Part shown: piece by piece, positions 1 to 8,204 of the stretch
Layout: each line of letters begins with the position of its first letter
Position numbering within the stretch: the stretch's first letter is position 1
Assembly: GCA_028875225.1 (NCBI GenBank)
Contig: JAPPFB010000002.1
Span: forward strand, 62,001-126,000
Source: Chloroflexota bacterium
GTDB lineage: Bacteria > Chloroflexota > Dehalococcoidia > Bin125
Direction: 5' to 3'
Length of the DNA: 64,000 nt
Program-made: the position numbers and the translations under genes
The notes under the pieces: generated by a model
What the model was told of the DNA's origin: nothing
Database searches by the model: none
What the model saw: the letters and a program-made list of their open reading frames with translations, nothing else

Positions 1-150
1 CAGGAGCAGGTCGCGGTCGTGCCCGGCTCCGCCTTCGGCGCGGCCGGCGCCGGACACGTGCGCGCCTGCTACGCGACCAGCTACGACGAGATCGAGGACG
101 CGCTTGAGCGCATCGGCCGCTTCCTCCACTATGCGCCGCTGGCCAAGTAA
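1..150 (+). CDS. C-terminal fragment of a class I PLP aminotransferase
   Basis: The window opens inside a gene. The 49 visible residues contain VVPGSAFG, GHVRACYATSY and IEDALERI, the usual C-terminal end of aspartate aminotransferase-like class I/II enzymes, where the Arg in VRACYA lies at the substrate carboxylate-binding position. The PLP lysine lies upstream of the window, so substrate cannot be assigned. The gene ends with TAA, 40 bp before the next start. Confidence 0.75.
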   Translation, partial: QEQVAVVPGSAFGAAGAGHVRACYATSYDEIEDALERIGRFLHYAPLAK

Positions 151-178
151 CGCGTTCGGGCAACGGATGACCAGCCGC

Positions 179-184
179 TAGCCT
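179..184 (+). promoter_or_regulatory. -10-like TAGCCT just upstream of the hydrolase start
   Basis: A TANNNT hexamer lies six bases before the ATG at 191, and no Shine-Dalgarno sequence is visible. That spacing would put transcription start on or next to the ATG, giving a leaderless mRNA. It is one of five similar arrangements in the window (1919, 11616, 28922, 35436). The assignment is inferred from pattern only. Confidence 0.35.
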
Positions 185-190
185 GCGGCC

Positions 191-913
191 ATGACGTTTC
201 GCCTCAATCCGCCGCCGGGAGAGTCCGAACCCGAGGATCTGACGCTGAGAATCACCGGCGTGCAGGCGCGTCCGCGGCCGGTTGAAGGCGGCGAACCCGA
301 CCCGTCGCGCCTGGAACTGCGCCTGGGAACCACCCGCGGCGAGCTCAGCGCCCTGCTCGACGTCGCCGAGGGTCAGACCGGAGCGCTGATCACGTGTTCA
401 GGCGCGATGGGGGGCGAGCACGAGGTCCGCGGTCCGGCCGACAGCGTCTACCAGCGTCTGGCCGAGCAGCTGCCCGCCGAGGGCATCTCTGCGCTGCGGA
501 TTCACTACCGCATTGCCGGCGAGTTTGAGGAATGCGTACTCGACCTACTCGGCGCCTGTTCGTTCCTGAGCGGCGTCGGCGCGGAACGGATCGTCCTCGC
601 CGGACACTCATTCGGTGGAGCGGTCGTGATCAAGACCGCGCAGATCATGCCTCAGGTGCGGGGAGTCATTTCCCTCTCACCGCAGCTGTTCGGTACCCGC
701 CAGGTCGAGGAAATGGACAAGCCGCTCCTGCTGATCCACGGCACCGCCGACGCGATCCTGCATCACATGGCCTCGGAAGATATCTACGAGCGAGCCAACG
801 AACCGAAGCGGCTGGTGCTGATCCCCGATGGCGGCCACGGCCTGGCCGAAGATCCCGACACCGTGATGTCGGAGATGCACCAGTTCGTCCACGAACACGT
901 CGGGCCGCATTAG
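191..913 (+). CDS. alpha/beta hydrolase (dienelactone hydrolase-like)
   Basis: This 240-residue soluble protein has an alpha/beta-hydrolase core starting near residue 60. The nucleophile elbow GHSFGG is at 138-143 (Ser140). The likely acid is Asp187 in HGTADAIL and the likely base is His216 in DGGHGLAE, so the catalytic triad looks complete. The first 55 residues are rich in Pro, Glu and Arg and have no recognisable domain. There is no signal peptide, so it probably acts in the cytoplasm on an ester or thioester. The substrate is unknown. It stands alone, convergent with the SPFH gene. Confidence 0.75.
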   Translation: MTFRLNPPPGESEPEDLTLRITGVQARPRPVEGGEPDPSRLELRLGTTRGELSALLDVAEGQTGALITCSGAMGGEHEVRGPADSVYQRLAEQLPAEGISALRIHYRIAGEFEECVLDLLGACSFLSGVGAERIVLAGHSFGGAVVIKTAQIMPQVRGVISLSPQLFGTRQVEEMDKPLLLIHGTADAILHHMASEDIYERANEPKRLVLIPDGGHGLAEDPDTVMSEMHQFVHEHVGPH

Positions 914-926
914 TCCCGGCTACCGG

Positions 927-1793
927 CTACTCGTCGTTGTTGTTGCCGTTCCCGGCCGCCACGCCGACGCCCAGACGCTCGGCGATCGTGCGGGCCGCGT
1001 TGGTCAGCTCCATCGGGATGATCCACTTGGTGCTGTCGCTGTTGGCCAGGTTGCGCAATGTTTCGAGGTACTGCAGACCCATCGTGTTGCCGTGCGCGAT
1101 CTGAGCGGCCGCGTTGATCGAGTTCAGCGCGTCCGCGTAACCCTGGGCTTCGAGAATCTGCGCTTCTCGGTGACCTTCGGCTCGCAGGATCTGCGCCTGC
1201 TTCTCGCCTTCGGCCTCGAGGATCGCTGCCTGGCGCTCACCCTCGGCGACGTTGATCTGCGCATCACGTGAACCCTCAGACTCGGTGATTTGCGCGCGCC
1301 GTGTGCGTTCCGCCGACATCTGCCGGGTCATCGCTTCCGCGATCGCGGGCGGCGGCTCGATCTCCCGGATCTCCACCGCGGTCACCTTGACGCCCCAGCG
1401 GTTCGTCACCTCATCGAGTTTGACCTGCATCTGGTCGTTGATGTCGTCGCGCCGAGACAGGACTTCGTCCAATGCCATCTCACCGACCACAGCACGCAGG
1501 GTCGTCGTGGCCAACTGGCGGGCTGCGCCGAGGTAGTCGCGGACTTCGAGCACCGTGCGCTCGGGATCCATTACACGCAGATAGACGACGAAGTCGACGT
1601 CGACGCCGGCGTTATCCCGCGTGATGTTGCGTTGCGGTGGCACGTCGAAGTACTGCTCGCGCATATCGACCTTGGTCCCGGCCTGGATGATCGGGATGAT
1701 CCAGACCAATCCCGGGCCCTTCATCCCGACGTAGCGGCCGAGCTGGAACTTGGCGACCCGTTCGTAGTCACGGACCATATTGATAATCGCCAT
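927..1793 (-). CDS. SPFH/band-7 (stomatin/slipin-like) protein without a membrane anchor
   Basis: The 288-residue protein begins directly with the SPFH domain (YERVAKFQLGRYVGMKGPGL, residues 10-29). A long Ala/Glu/Arg-rich coiled-coil region follows (about 160-215) with repeated EAEG/RAEG units, then a short tail ending in Asn/Asp. Stomatin-type proteins normally carry an N-terminal hydrophobic hairpin; here none precedes the domain. The ATG is supported by an AGAGGAG ribosome site six bases upstream, so the missing anchor is not an obvious start error. A membrane-associated scaffold role is the family expectation. No NfeD partner is adjacent. Confidence 0.8.
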   Translation of the reverse strand: MAIINMVRDYERVAKFQLGRYVGMKGPGLVWIIPIIQAGTKVDMREQYFDVPPQRNITRDNAGVDVDFVVYLRVMDPERTVLEVRDYLGAARQLATTTLRAVVGEMALDEVLSRRDDINDQMQVKLDEVTNRWGVKVTAVEIREIEPPPAIAEAMTRQMSAERTRRAQITESEGSRDAQINVAEGERQAAILEAEGEKQAQILRAEGHREAQILEAQGYADALNSINAAAQIAHGNTMGLQYLETLRNLANSDSTKWIIPMELTNAARTIAERLGVGVAAGNGNNNDE

Positions 1794-1918
1794 GGGGTAC
1801 TCCTCTATTGGCTATCGCTGCCGACCGCCCGTTGTTCGTTCGCAGCGAGTATATGGATTCGCTCGCAACCTGAATGTACACAGCGGGCCAGGTTCCGCGC
1901 GATTCGGCGGGCGGCGAA

Positions 1919-1924
1919 TAAGCT
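1919..1924 (+). promoter_or_regulatory. -10-like TAAGCT before the UbiA-like gene
   Basis: The TANNNT hexamer is seven bases before the GTG at 1932, with no ribosome-binding site between. This is consistent with leaderless transcription and supports choosing GTG 1932 rather than the internal ATG at 2028. Confidence 0.3.
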
Positions 1925-1931
1925 GCCTCTT

Positions 1932-2852
1932 GTGAACGATCCCGATCCCAATCGTGATCCGCTGCCCGAGTCCGAGGTGCCCTGGCAGACCAGGGTTGTC
2001 CGCAGCCGCGCCTTCGCCTGGCTCGAGATGTGCCGGCCCACCACCGGAACCTGGCTGCTTTTCTCGAGCGCGCTGATGGTCCTGACGGCGGCCGAGGGCT
2101 CGCTCGAGTGGGGCCTGCCGTTTCAATACGGGGCGATGGTCGTCGCCTTCGCGTACGCGGCTGCCTTGATCGGCAATGCGCTGGATGCCGAGATCGACTC
2201 GTCCAGCCGTCTGATGCGGCCGATTCCAGCCGGCAAGGTCACGATCCGGGGTGCGCTCATTGCCGCGGCGGTTCCCGTTGCCCTCGGCGCCGCGATCGGG
2301 TTCGCCACTGACTGGCGAGTCGGCGTGATCGGTCTGGCCATGCTCGCCGCCAGTGGGCTGTACAGCGCGGCCTGGCGCGGATCGCCGCTGGGCTTCCTGG
2401 CCTTCGCGCTGATCGGCGTGCTTCTGCCGCTCGGCGCCATTCAGACCGCCGACGAGGGATTCTCCAATGCTCATCTGATCTGGGTCATTCCGGTCGGAGC
2501 CTTGACCGGGGCGGCCACATTCATGATCTACAAGCTGCCCGACTTCGAGATTGACGACTTCGACGGCGCACGCTCGATCCTGCACTGGCTCGGGATCGAC
2601 ACGGCGATTTCGATGTCCTGGGCCATACTCGCCGCAGCGCTGGCGCTTGCGGCCGCGTCGATCAATCTCTCCGGCGGCAACCTCGCCTGGCTGCTCGGTC
2701 CGCTGCTCTACATCATCATCGCCGGACTGTTCTGCATCTGGATCCTGATGCGGCGCGTTTCGGAAGTGAGACTTCGACTGCAACGTTGGCTGATCGTGCC
2801 GCCGGTGCCGATCTTGCTGATCGGCTGGTTGGGCGCCGCCGCTTCCGCCTGA
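1932..2852 (+). CDS. UbiA-family prenyltransferase-like membrane protein
   Basis: This 306-residue protein has about eight or nine hydrophobic segments. It shows the two Asp-rich landmarks of UbiA prenyltransferases: a first motif GNALDAEID (81-89) followed by RLMRPIPAG, and a second motif DFEIDDFDGAR (204-214). The first motif is shorter than the usual NDxxDxxxD and lacks the ND pair. The family transfers polyprenyl chains to aromatic or other acceptors at the membrane; the substrate here is unknown. The frame is open upstream, so the start (GTG 1932) is chosen from a -10-like element and because about 30 polar residues before the first helix are normal. ATG 2028 is the alternative. Confidence 0.7.
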   Translation: MNDPDPNRDPLPESEVPWQTRVVRSRAFAWLEMCRPTTGTWLLFSSALMVLTAAEGSLEWGLPFQYGAMVVAFAYAAALIGNALDAEIDSSSRLMRPIPAGKVTIRGALIAAAVPVALGAAIGFATDWRVGVIGLAMLAASGLYSAAWRGSPLGFLAFALIGVLLPLGAIQTADEGFSNAHLIWVIPVGALTGAATFMIYKLPDFEIDDFDGARSILHWLGIDTAISMSWAILAAALALAAASINLSGGNLAWLLGPLLYIIIAGLFCIWILMRRVSEVRLRLQRWLIVPPVPILLIGWLGAAASA

Positions 2853-2918
2853 CCACCCCTGTGGTCTCGGCAATCCGTCAATCCGCTAGGTTGATCGCGC
2901 AGACTCCAGGAGCGCGTG

Positions 2919-4487
2919 ATGTCCGAACCGACCAACTGGCAACCCGAAGTCGATGAGCTGTATCTGCGTCGCGAACTGGCGCTCAAGATGGGCGGCGAGG
3001 AACGCGTCAACCGCCAGCGCGAGCTGGGCAAACTGACCATCCGCGATCGCATCGACGCGCTGGTCGATCCGGGCAGCTTCCACGAAATCGGCGGGCTGGC
3101 GGGCTACGGCGCGTACGAGGATCGAGCGTTCAAGGACTTCAAACCGCTGCCCTACATCGGCGGACTGGCCAAGGTTGATGGTCGTTCCATCGTCGTGGGC
3201 GGCGAGGACTTCACCGTCGGCGGCGGCGCGGCCGACATCAGCACCCAGGAGCGATTCAAGAGCCTGTTCCTGGCCGACATGGCGCGCGAGTACCGCGTGC
3301 CCCTGTTCGTGTTCCACGAAGGCGCCGGCGCCAATGTCGCCGCCGAGGGAGACGGCCACGGCCACCTGCCCAGCAGCTTCGACGTGTTCGGCCCCGACAT
3401 TCTCGCCGGACAGGAAGTGCCGCTCGTGTTCGGCGTTTCGGGCGCGACTGCCGGCGGCGTCGCGGCGCGGGCGATGCTCGGCCACTTCACGGTGATGACG
3501 CCGCAGGGCGCGCTCTTCGCCGGCGGGCCGCCGCTCGTCAAGCGCGCGCTCGGCCAGGAAGTGACCAAGGACGAGCTCGGCGGGCCCGACATTCACGTCG
3601 GCCAGTCCGGCGCAATCGACAACCGGGCCAAAGACGAGTTTGACGCGATCGAGCAGATGAAGGCGTTCCTCAGCTACATGCCGCAGAACGTCTACCAGCA
3701 GCCGCCGTTCAAGGCGACCGACGATCCGCCCGACCGCGAGGAGGAGGCGCTGCTCAGCATCATCCCGCGCAAGCGGACCAGGCCGTACAACATGCTCAAG
3801 CTGATCAAGCTCCTGGTCGACGACGGCGAATTCTTCGAGATCAAGCCGGAGTTCGGCACGACAGTGCACACGCTCTTCGCCCGCGTCGGCGGGTATGTCG
3901 TTGGCATCGTGGCCAACAATCCCAGCATGCTGGCAGGCGCGATGACCGCCGATTCTGCCGACAAGCAGGGACACTTCGTCGAACTCTGCGACCACTTCCA
4001 TATCCCGATCGTCTTCGTCGCCGACGTGCCCGGCTTCATGCTCGGCCCGCAGGCCGAAGCGACGGGCACCCTGCGTCACGGGATGCGCGCCTACTGGGCG
4101 ACCTACCTCGCCACGGTGCCCGTCTTCACCGTGATCACGCGCAAGAACTACGGCATGGCCGGACAGGCGACGGCCAACGTCGGCACGATGAACTACCGCG
4201 TCGGCTGGCCCTCGGGCGATTGGGGCTCGATTCCAATCGAGGGCGGCGTCGCCGCGGCCTACCGCCGCGAAATCGAGAGCGCGCCCGATCCCGACGAGCG
4301 ACGGCGCGAGATCGAGGAGCACCTGCTCCAGTTCCGCAATCCGTTCCGCACCGCAGAGGCGTTCGGGATTGAGGACATCATCGACCCGCGCCAGACTCGG
4401 TCCTACATTCATCGTTTCCTCGAGCACGCTTACGACACGATCTCGACCAACCTCGGCGTCAAGGGCAAAGCGGGGGTGCGGCCTTAG
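2919..4487 (+). CDS. acyl-CoA carboxylase carboxyltransferase (beta) subunit
   Basis: This 522-residue protein has the double crotonase-like fold of propionyl/methylcrotonyl/geranyl-CoA carboxylase beta subunits. The N-terminal half holds VSGATAGGVAARAMLGHF and the acyl-CoA site; the C-terminal half holds GIVANNP, FVADVPGFMLGPQAE and KNYGMAGQATANVG. It would transfer CO2 from carboxybiotin to an acyl-CoA. Length is typical. A CCAGGAG ribosome site is six bases before ATG 2919. No biotin carboxylase or carrier subunit is adjacent, so the partner lies elsewhere and the acyl specificity is undetermined. Confidence 0.85.
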   Translation: MSEPTNWQPEVDELYLRRELALKMGGEERVNRQRELGKLTIRDRIDALVDPGSFHEIGGLAGYGAYEDRAFKDFKPLPYIGGLAKVDGRSIVVGGEDFTVGGGAADISTQERFKSLFLADMAREYRVPLFVFHEGAGANVAAEGDGHGHLPSSFDVFGPDILAGQEVPLVFGVSGATAGGVAARAMLGHFTVMTPQGALFAGGPPLVKRALGQEVTKDELGGPDIHVGQSGAIDNRAKDEFDAIEQMKAFLSYMPQNVYQQPPFKATDDPPDREEEALLSIIPRKRTRPYNMLKLIKLLVDDGEFFEIKPEFGTTVHTLFARVGGYVVGIVANNPSMLAGAMTADSADKQGHFVELCDHFHIPIVFVADVPGFMLGPQAEATGTLRHGMRAYWATYLATVPVFTVITRKNYGMAGQATANVGTMNYRVGWPSGDWGSIPIEGGVAAAYRREIESAPDPDERRREIEEHLLQFRNPFRTAEAFGIEDIIDPRQTRSYIHRFLEHAYDTISTNLGVKGKAGVRP

Positions 4488-4492
4488 CAGGC

Positions 4493-4536
4493 GGCCCCCT
4501 CCGTCACTTCGTGACACCTCCCCCGAAGGGGAGGTC
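4493..4536. repeat. CCCCCTCC-type intergenic repeat, single copy
   Basis: This 44-bp sequence starts GGCCCCCTCCG, carries an inner palindrome (GTCACTTCGTGAC) and ends in CTCCCCCGAAGGGGAGG. Two relatives in inverted orientation occur at 45381-45504. It lies between the carboxyltransferase and the F420-type reductase and could also act as a hairpin in RNA. Confidence 0.55.
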
Positions 4537-4587
4537 GGGGACGGCTTAGACTCGACACAGCACGATTAGCAAGAAGAGGCGCCCCTG

Positions 4588-5049
4588 ATGTCTGATGTCT
4601 TCACCGTCGACCCCAACCTCCCCGACTGGATCCGCACGCACACCGAGCAATACCTCAACTCGGGCGGCGAAGAGGGACACATGTGGGATCGGCCCGATGG
4701 TTCCGGTCCGATTCCCTGCCTACTGCTCGCGGCCCAGGGCCGCAAGTCCGGAGAGTGGCGCACGCTGCCACTGATCTACGGCGAGGCGGACGACGCCTAC
4801 GTGATCGTGGCCAGCAAGGGCGGCGCCAGGAGTCACCCGGCCTGGTATCTCAACCTGGACGCCAACCCCGACGTGCAGCTGATGGTCGGCACCGAGCAGT
4901 TCGAGGCCACCGCCCGCACCGCCGAGGGCGCCGAGCGGGACAAGCTATTCGCCATGATGGCCAAGGACTTTGACCCATACCTCGACTACGCGATCAGGGC
5001 CGGGGGCGCCGGTCGGCAGATTCCGATCGTGGTGCTCGAACGGAAGTAG
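4588..5049 (+). CDS. nitroreductase-family deazaflavin (F420)-dependent oxidoreductase
   Basis: This 153-residue protein matches the Ddn/F420H2-dependent quinone reductase family. Recognisable pieces are GRKSGEWRTLPLIYG (51-65), VIVASKGG and HPAWYLNLDANPDVQ, the split-barrel residues that bind the deazaflavin. The family reduces quinones or nitro compounds with reduced F420. An AAGAAGAGG element lies upstream of the ATG. With the luciferase-like gene at 47594 it suggests that the organism makes or uses F420; no F420 biosynthesis gene is in the window. Confidence 0.85.
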   Translation: MSDVFTVDPNLPDWIRTHTEQYLNSGGEEGHMWDRPDGSGPIPCLLLAAQGRKSGEWRTLPLIYGEADDAYVIVASKGGARSHPAWYLNLDANPDVQLMVGTEQFEATARTAEGAERDKLFAMMAKDFDPYLDYAIRAGGAGRQIPIVVLERK

Positions 5050-5061
5050 CCCATTCGCTCC

Positions 5062-5150
5062 GTCATACCCGCGCTTGCCGCGGGTATGACGCAGTCGCAA
5101 CAGCCGTCGCGTGAACGTCGAGATTGCCGCGCTGAGGCGCGGCAATGACG
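5062..5150. repeat. Paired-palindrome (REPIN-like) element
   Basis: Two palindromes face each other. 5062-5090 reads GTCATACCCGCG through CGCGGGTATGAC. 5119-5150 reads CGAGATTGCCGCGC through GCGCGGCAATGAC. The GTCAT ends point outward, as in five other intergenic pairs in the window. It fills the space between two convergent genes and may also act as a transcription stop. Confidence 0.6.
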
Positions 5151-5157
5151 AACTTGT

Positions 5158-6159
5158 TCAGGACACGTTCGCAACCTCCGGCAGCGACGCGGGCAGTCCG
5201 ATTGCCTCTTTGACGTCGGCCAGGACCTCGGCTGCGATCACGCGGGCGCGGCGGGCGCCATCGATCAGGATCTCATCGACCGCGTCCGGATCGGCCGAGA
5301 GCTCCTCGCGGCGCGCGCGGATCGGGGCGAAGTAGTCGTTGACCGATTCGGTCAGCATCTTCTTGCAGTCGACGCAGCCAATCGCAGCGCTGCGGCAGTC
5401 TGAGTCGATCTGGGGCTGTTTCTCCGGTCCGAAGAAGCCGTGCAGGGTGTAGACGTTGCAGACCTCGGGGCGGCCCGGATCGTCGCGGCGCACGCGCTGC
5501 GGATCGGTGATCGCGGTACGGATGGCCTGGAATGTCTCTTCCGGCGTGGCGGCCATATCGACGGCGTTGCCGTACGACTTGGACATCTTGCGGTTGTCGA
5601 AGCCCAGCACCATGGGCGCGCTGGTCAGTTCGGCCTCGGGCTCGGGGAACGTGTCGCCGAAGATGTTGTTGAAGCGGCGCACGATTTCGCGGGCCAGCTC
5701 GAGGTGCGGCAGCTGATCCTCACCGACCGGCACCTTGTTGGCCCGGTAGAGGACGATGTCTGCGGTCTGGAGGACCGGATACCCGACCAGTCCGTAGTTG
5801 ACGTTTTCGGGCTGCGACTTGGCCTTCTCCTTGAACGTGGGCACGTTCATCAGGCGGCCGATCGGGGTGACCATCGAGAGCAACAGGTGGAGTTCTGAAA
5901 TCTCCGGGACATGGCTCTGGGCGTAGAGGATGGTCTCCTCTGGGCGAATCCCGGCGGCGAGCAGGTCGATGGCGGTTTCGCGCACGTTGTCCCGGAGTTG
6001 CTCAGTCTCGGTCAGCGTGGTCAGCGAGTGCAGGTCGACGATCGAGTAGATGCACTCGTACCTGTCCTGCAGCGCGACGAAGTTCTGGATCGCGCCGAGG
6101 TAGTTGCCGATGTGTTGTCGGCCGGTCGCGCGGATACCCGCGAACACGCGATCCTGCAT
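5158..6159 (-). CDS. trpS: tryptophanyl-tRNA synthetase
   Basis: This 333-residue class I synthetase charges tRNA-Trp. The ATP-binding HIGH-type motif is TGRQHIGNYLG (12-22) and the KMSKS loop is intact in DNRKMSKSYGNAVD. Length is typical for bacterial TrpS. ATG 6159 is chosen because AGCAGGAG lies with ideal spacing before it, whereas the ATG two codons upstream touches the ribosome site. It starts 40 bp after argS ends on the same strand, so the two synthetases are probably co-transcribed. Confidence 0.95.
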   Translation of the reverse strand: MQDRVFAGIRATGRQHIGNYLGAIQNFVALQDRYECIYSIVDLHSLTTLTETEQLRDNVRETAIDLLAAGIRPEETILYAQSHVPEISELHLLLSMVTPIGRLMNVPTFKEKAKSQPENVNYGLVGYPVLQTADIVLYRANKVPVGEDQLPHLELAREIVRRFNNIFGDTFPEPEAELTSAPMVLGFDNRKMSKSYGNAVDMAATPEETFQAIRTAITDPQRVRRDDPGRPEVCNVYTLHGFFGPEKQPQIDSDCRSAAIGCVDCKKMLTESVNDYFAPIRARREELSADPDAVDEILIDGARRARVIAAEVLADVKEAIGLPASLPEVANVS

Positions 6160-6198
6160 ATCCATCTCCTGCTCCGGTCGGGCTCTTCTACTCAAACG

Positions 6199-7881
6199 TT
6201 ACATTTCGTCGGGCGAGTCGACGCCGATCAGTCGCAGGGTGGCGGCGAGCGCCGCTTGCGACGCCTGGGTCAGCGTCAGTCTGGCTCCCGACTGCTCCGG
6301 TTCTTCCGGGACGACGATCCGGTGGGCGTCGTAGAACTGGGTGAACGCCTGGGCCAGGCTCTGCGCGTAGTAGGTCAGGTGGTGGGGTTCGCGTCGCGCG
6401 GCCATGTCGGCGACCAGCTCCGGCAAGCGCAGGATTTCACCAATCAGGACAGATTCCTGCTCTTCGACCAGCAGATCCAGGTGGTCCGAGGACGGCGCCA
6501 GGCCGGCTTCCGCCGCGTTGCGCAGGACGCTGGCGCAGCGGGCGTGAGCGTACTTGACGTACGACGCCGGATTCTGGCGTGGGTCGGCGGACGCCGCCGC
6601 GGCCAGGTCGAAATCCATTTGCGCGTCGGCCGAGCGCTGGAGCATGAAGAATCGCGCGGCGTCCGCACCAACTTCCTCGATCAACTCGCGCAGGGTCACG
6701 ATTTCGCCGGTCCGCTTCGACATTCGCACGCGCTCATCGCCGCGACGCAGATGCACGAGCTGGTAGAGCAAGACCTCAAGCGCGTCGCCGTCGCCGCCGA
6801 CGGCGGACACCGCAGCCTTGGTCCGGGCGACATGGCCCTGGTGATCGGCGCCCCAGACATCGATCACGGTGTCGAACTCACGGGTGAGGAACTTGTCGTA
6901 GTGGTAGGCGACATCCGAGGCGAAGTAGGTCGGCTCGCCGGAGGAACGAATCAGAACGTTGTCCTTGTCCTCGCCCAGATCCTCGGAGCGGAACCAGACC
7001 GCGCCTTCCTTCTCAATCACGAAGGAGCCGCCGCGTAGCCGCTCCATAGCCACGTCGTAGGTGGAGGTACCGTTCGCGCCGTCGTAGAGCGCGGATTCCC
7101 GCTGCCAGTGGTCGAACTCGACCCGCAAGAGGGCCAGGTCGTCGTGAATCTGTTCGATCATCAGTTGCAGGCCGCGCTCCGAGAGCTCGGCCGGCGGATC
7201 CTCGCTGCTTTGCAGCCAGCGGTCGCCCGACTCCTCTTTGAGCTGCCTGGCCACGTCGACCATGTACGCGCCCTGGTAGCCGCCCTCGGGCAGCGGGACC
7301 TCGCGTCCGAACTGCTGCTGATATCGAGCGAACAGGGTGCGTCCGAAGAGGCGGATCTGCGCGCCGGCGTCGTTGACGTAGTACTCGCGCTGGACATCGA
7401 ATCCGGCGGCGTCGAGCACCGAGGCCAGTGCGTCTCCGAGGACCGCGCCGCGTCCGTTGCCGACCTGCAACGGACCGGTCGGGTTTGCGGAGACGAACTC
7501 GACCTGAACGCGGTGTCCGGCGCCCTGTTCGACTCGGCCCCACTGGTCTCCGGCGTCGATCACGGCGAGCAACAGGTTGCGCTGCCACTCGGCGTCGAGC
7601 GTGACGTTGATGAATCCAGGCCGAGCCACGTCCACATCGGCGATGGGCTCGGTGCGCATGATGCGCTGCGCAATCGCCGAGGCGACATCCATCGGCGGCA
7701 TGCGCACGGCGCTGGCCAGCCTCAGGGCGACGTTGCAGGAATAGTCGCCGTGCTCGCGTTCTTTGGGGCGTTCGATGCGCAGCTCGATCGGTGGAATTGG
7801 TGGCAAGGCCCCGTCGGCCTGCGCCAGTTCGAGGGCATTGCGGACCAGTTCGCCGACCAGATCCCGCGTCGCGCGCGCCAT
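6199..7881 (-). CDS. argS: arginyl-tRNA synthetase
   Basis: This 560-residue class I synthetase has the N-terminal Add1 tRNA-binding domain, the catalytic core beginning VEFVSANPTGPL, the KMSKS-like loop VRMSKRTGEIVTLREL, and the DALR anticodon-binding domain at the end. The HIGH-type signature after NPTGPL reads QVGNGRGAV, so both usual histidines are replaced (Gln, Asn). The rest of the protein looks intact. ATG 7881 aligns with the family N-terminus. trpS follows. Confidence 0.95.
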   Translation of the reverse strand: MARATRDLVGELVRNALELAQADGALPPIPPIELRIERPKEREHGDYSCNVALRLASAVRMPPMDVASAIAQRIMRTEPIADVDVARPGFINVTLDAEWQRNLLLAVIDAGDQWGRVEQGAGHRVQVEFVSANPTGPLQVGNGRGAVLGDALASVLDAAGFDVQREYYVNDAGAQIRLFGRTLFARYQQQFGREVPLPEGGYQGAYMVDVARQLKEESGDRWLQSSEDPPAELSERGLQLMIEQIHDDLALLRVEFDHWQRESALYDGANGTSTYDVAMERLRGGSFVIEKEGAVWFRSEDLGEDKDNVLIRSSGEPTYFASDVAYHYDKFLTREFDTVIDVWGADHQGHVARTKAAVSAVGGDGDALEVLLYQLVHLRRGDERVRMSKRTGEIVTLRELIEEVGADAARFFMLQRSADAQMDFDLAAAASADPRQNPASYVKYAHARCASVLRNAAEAGLAPSSDHLDLLVEEQESVLIGEILRLPELVADMAARREPHHLTYYAQSLAQAFTQFYDAHRIVVPEEPEQSGARLTLTQASQAALAATLRLIGVDSPDEM

Positions 7882-8016
7882 GTCGAACACACTCTCTCGT
7901 TTGCCAGACTCACACTGTAGTCGGGCGCGGGCCAAAGGAGCAGGATATCGCGGGTCGAATGCGACACATAGCCGCCGCCAGACCTGCCGACGATGTGGCG
8001 CTCCGAACCAAGCCTC

Positions 8017-8162
8017 GTCATTCCCGCGCCTGTCGCGGGAATCTCGCCGAACTCTGCAGCGCCCGTCTCATTGGGCCGATCGGAGCTGCGGCGATGAGCG
8101 GCTCACATGCCACGGCCACGGGGACCAATGCGAGATACCCGCGGCAAGCGCGGGTATGACGG
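8017..8162. repeat. Paired-palindrome (REPIN-like) element in the argS upstream gap
   Basis: The left arm (8017-8047) reads GTCATTCCCGCG through CGCGGGAATCTCGC. The right arm (8130-8160) is its near reverse complement, GCGAGATACCCGCG through CGCGGGTATGAC. Matched T/A changes keep each arm's own palindrome intact. This element occupies most of the 323-bp gap 7882-8204 between argS and recG. No gene is visible there. The argS promoter must lie near 7890-7930, where a TACAGT hexamer is seen on the minus strand. Confidence 0.65.
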
Positions 8163-8204
8163 GTTTCGTTTCACGTCCTCTCTCGTTCGTCGCGGTTCCA
8201 CTTG

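Noticed and set aside
2886-4517. 543-codon minus-strand frame opposite the carboxyltransferase
   Set aside because: It mirrors the codon phase of the plus-strand gene, has no family motifs, and the plus-strand gene is unmistakable.
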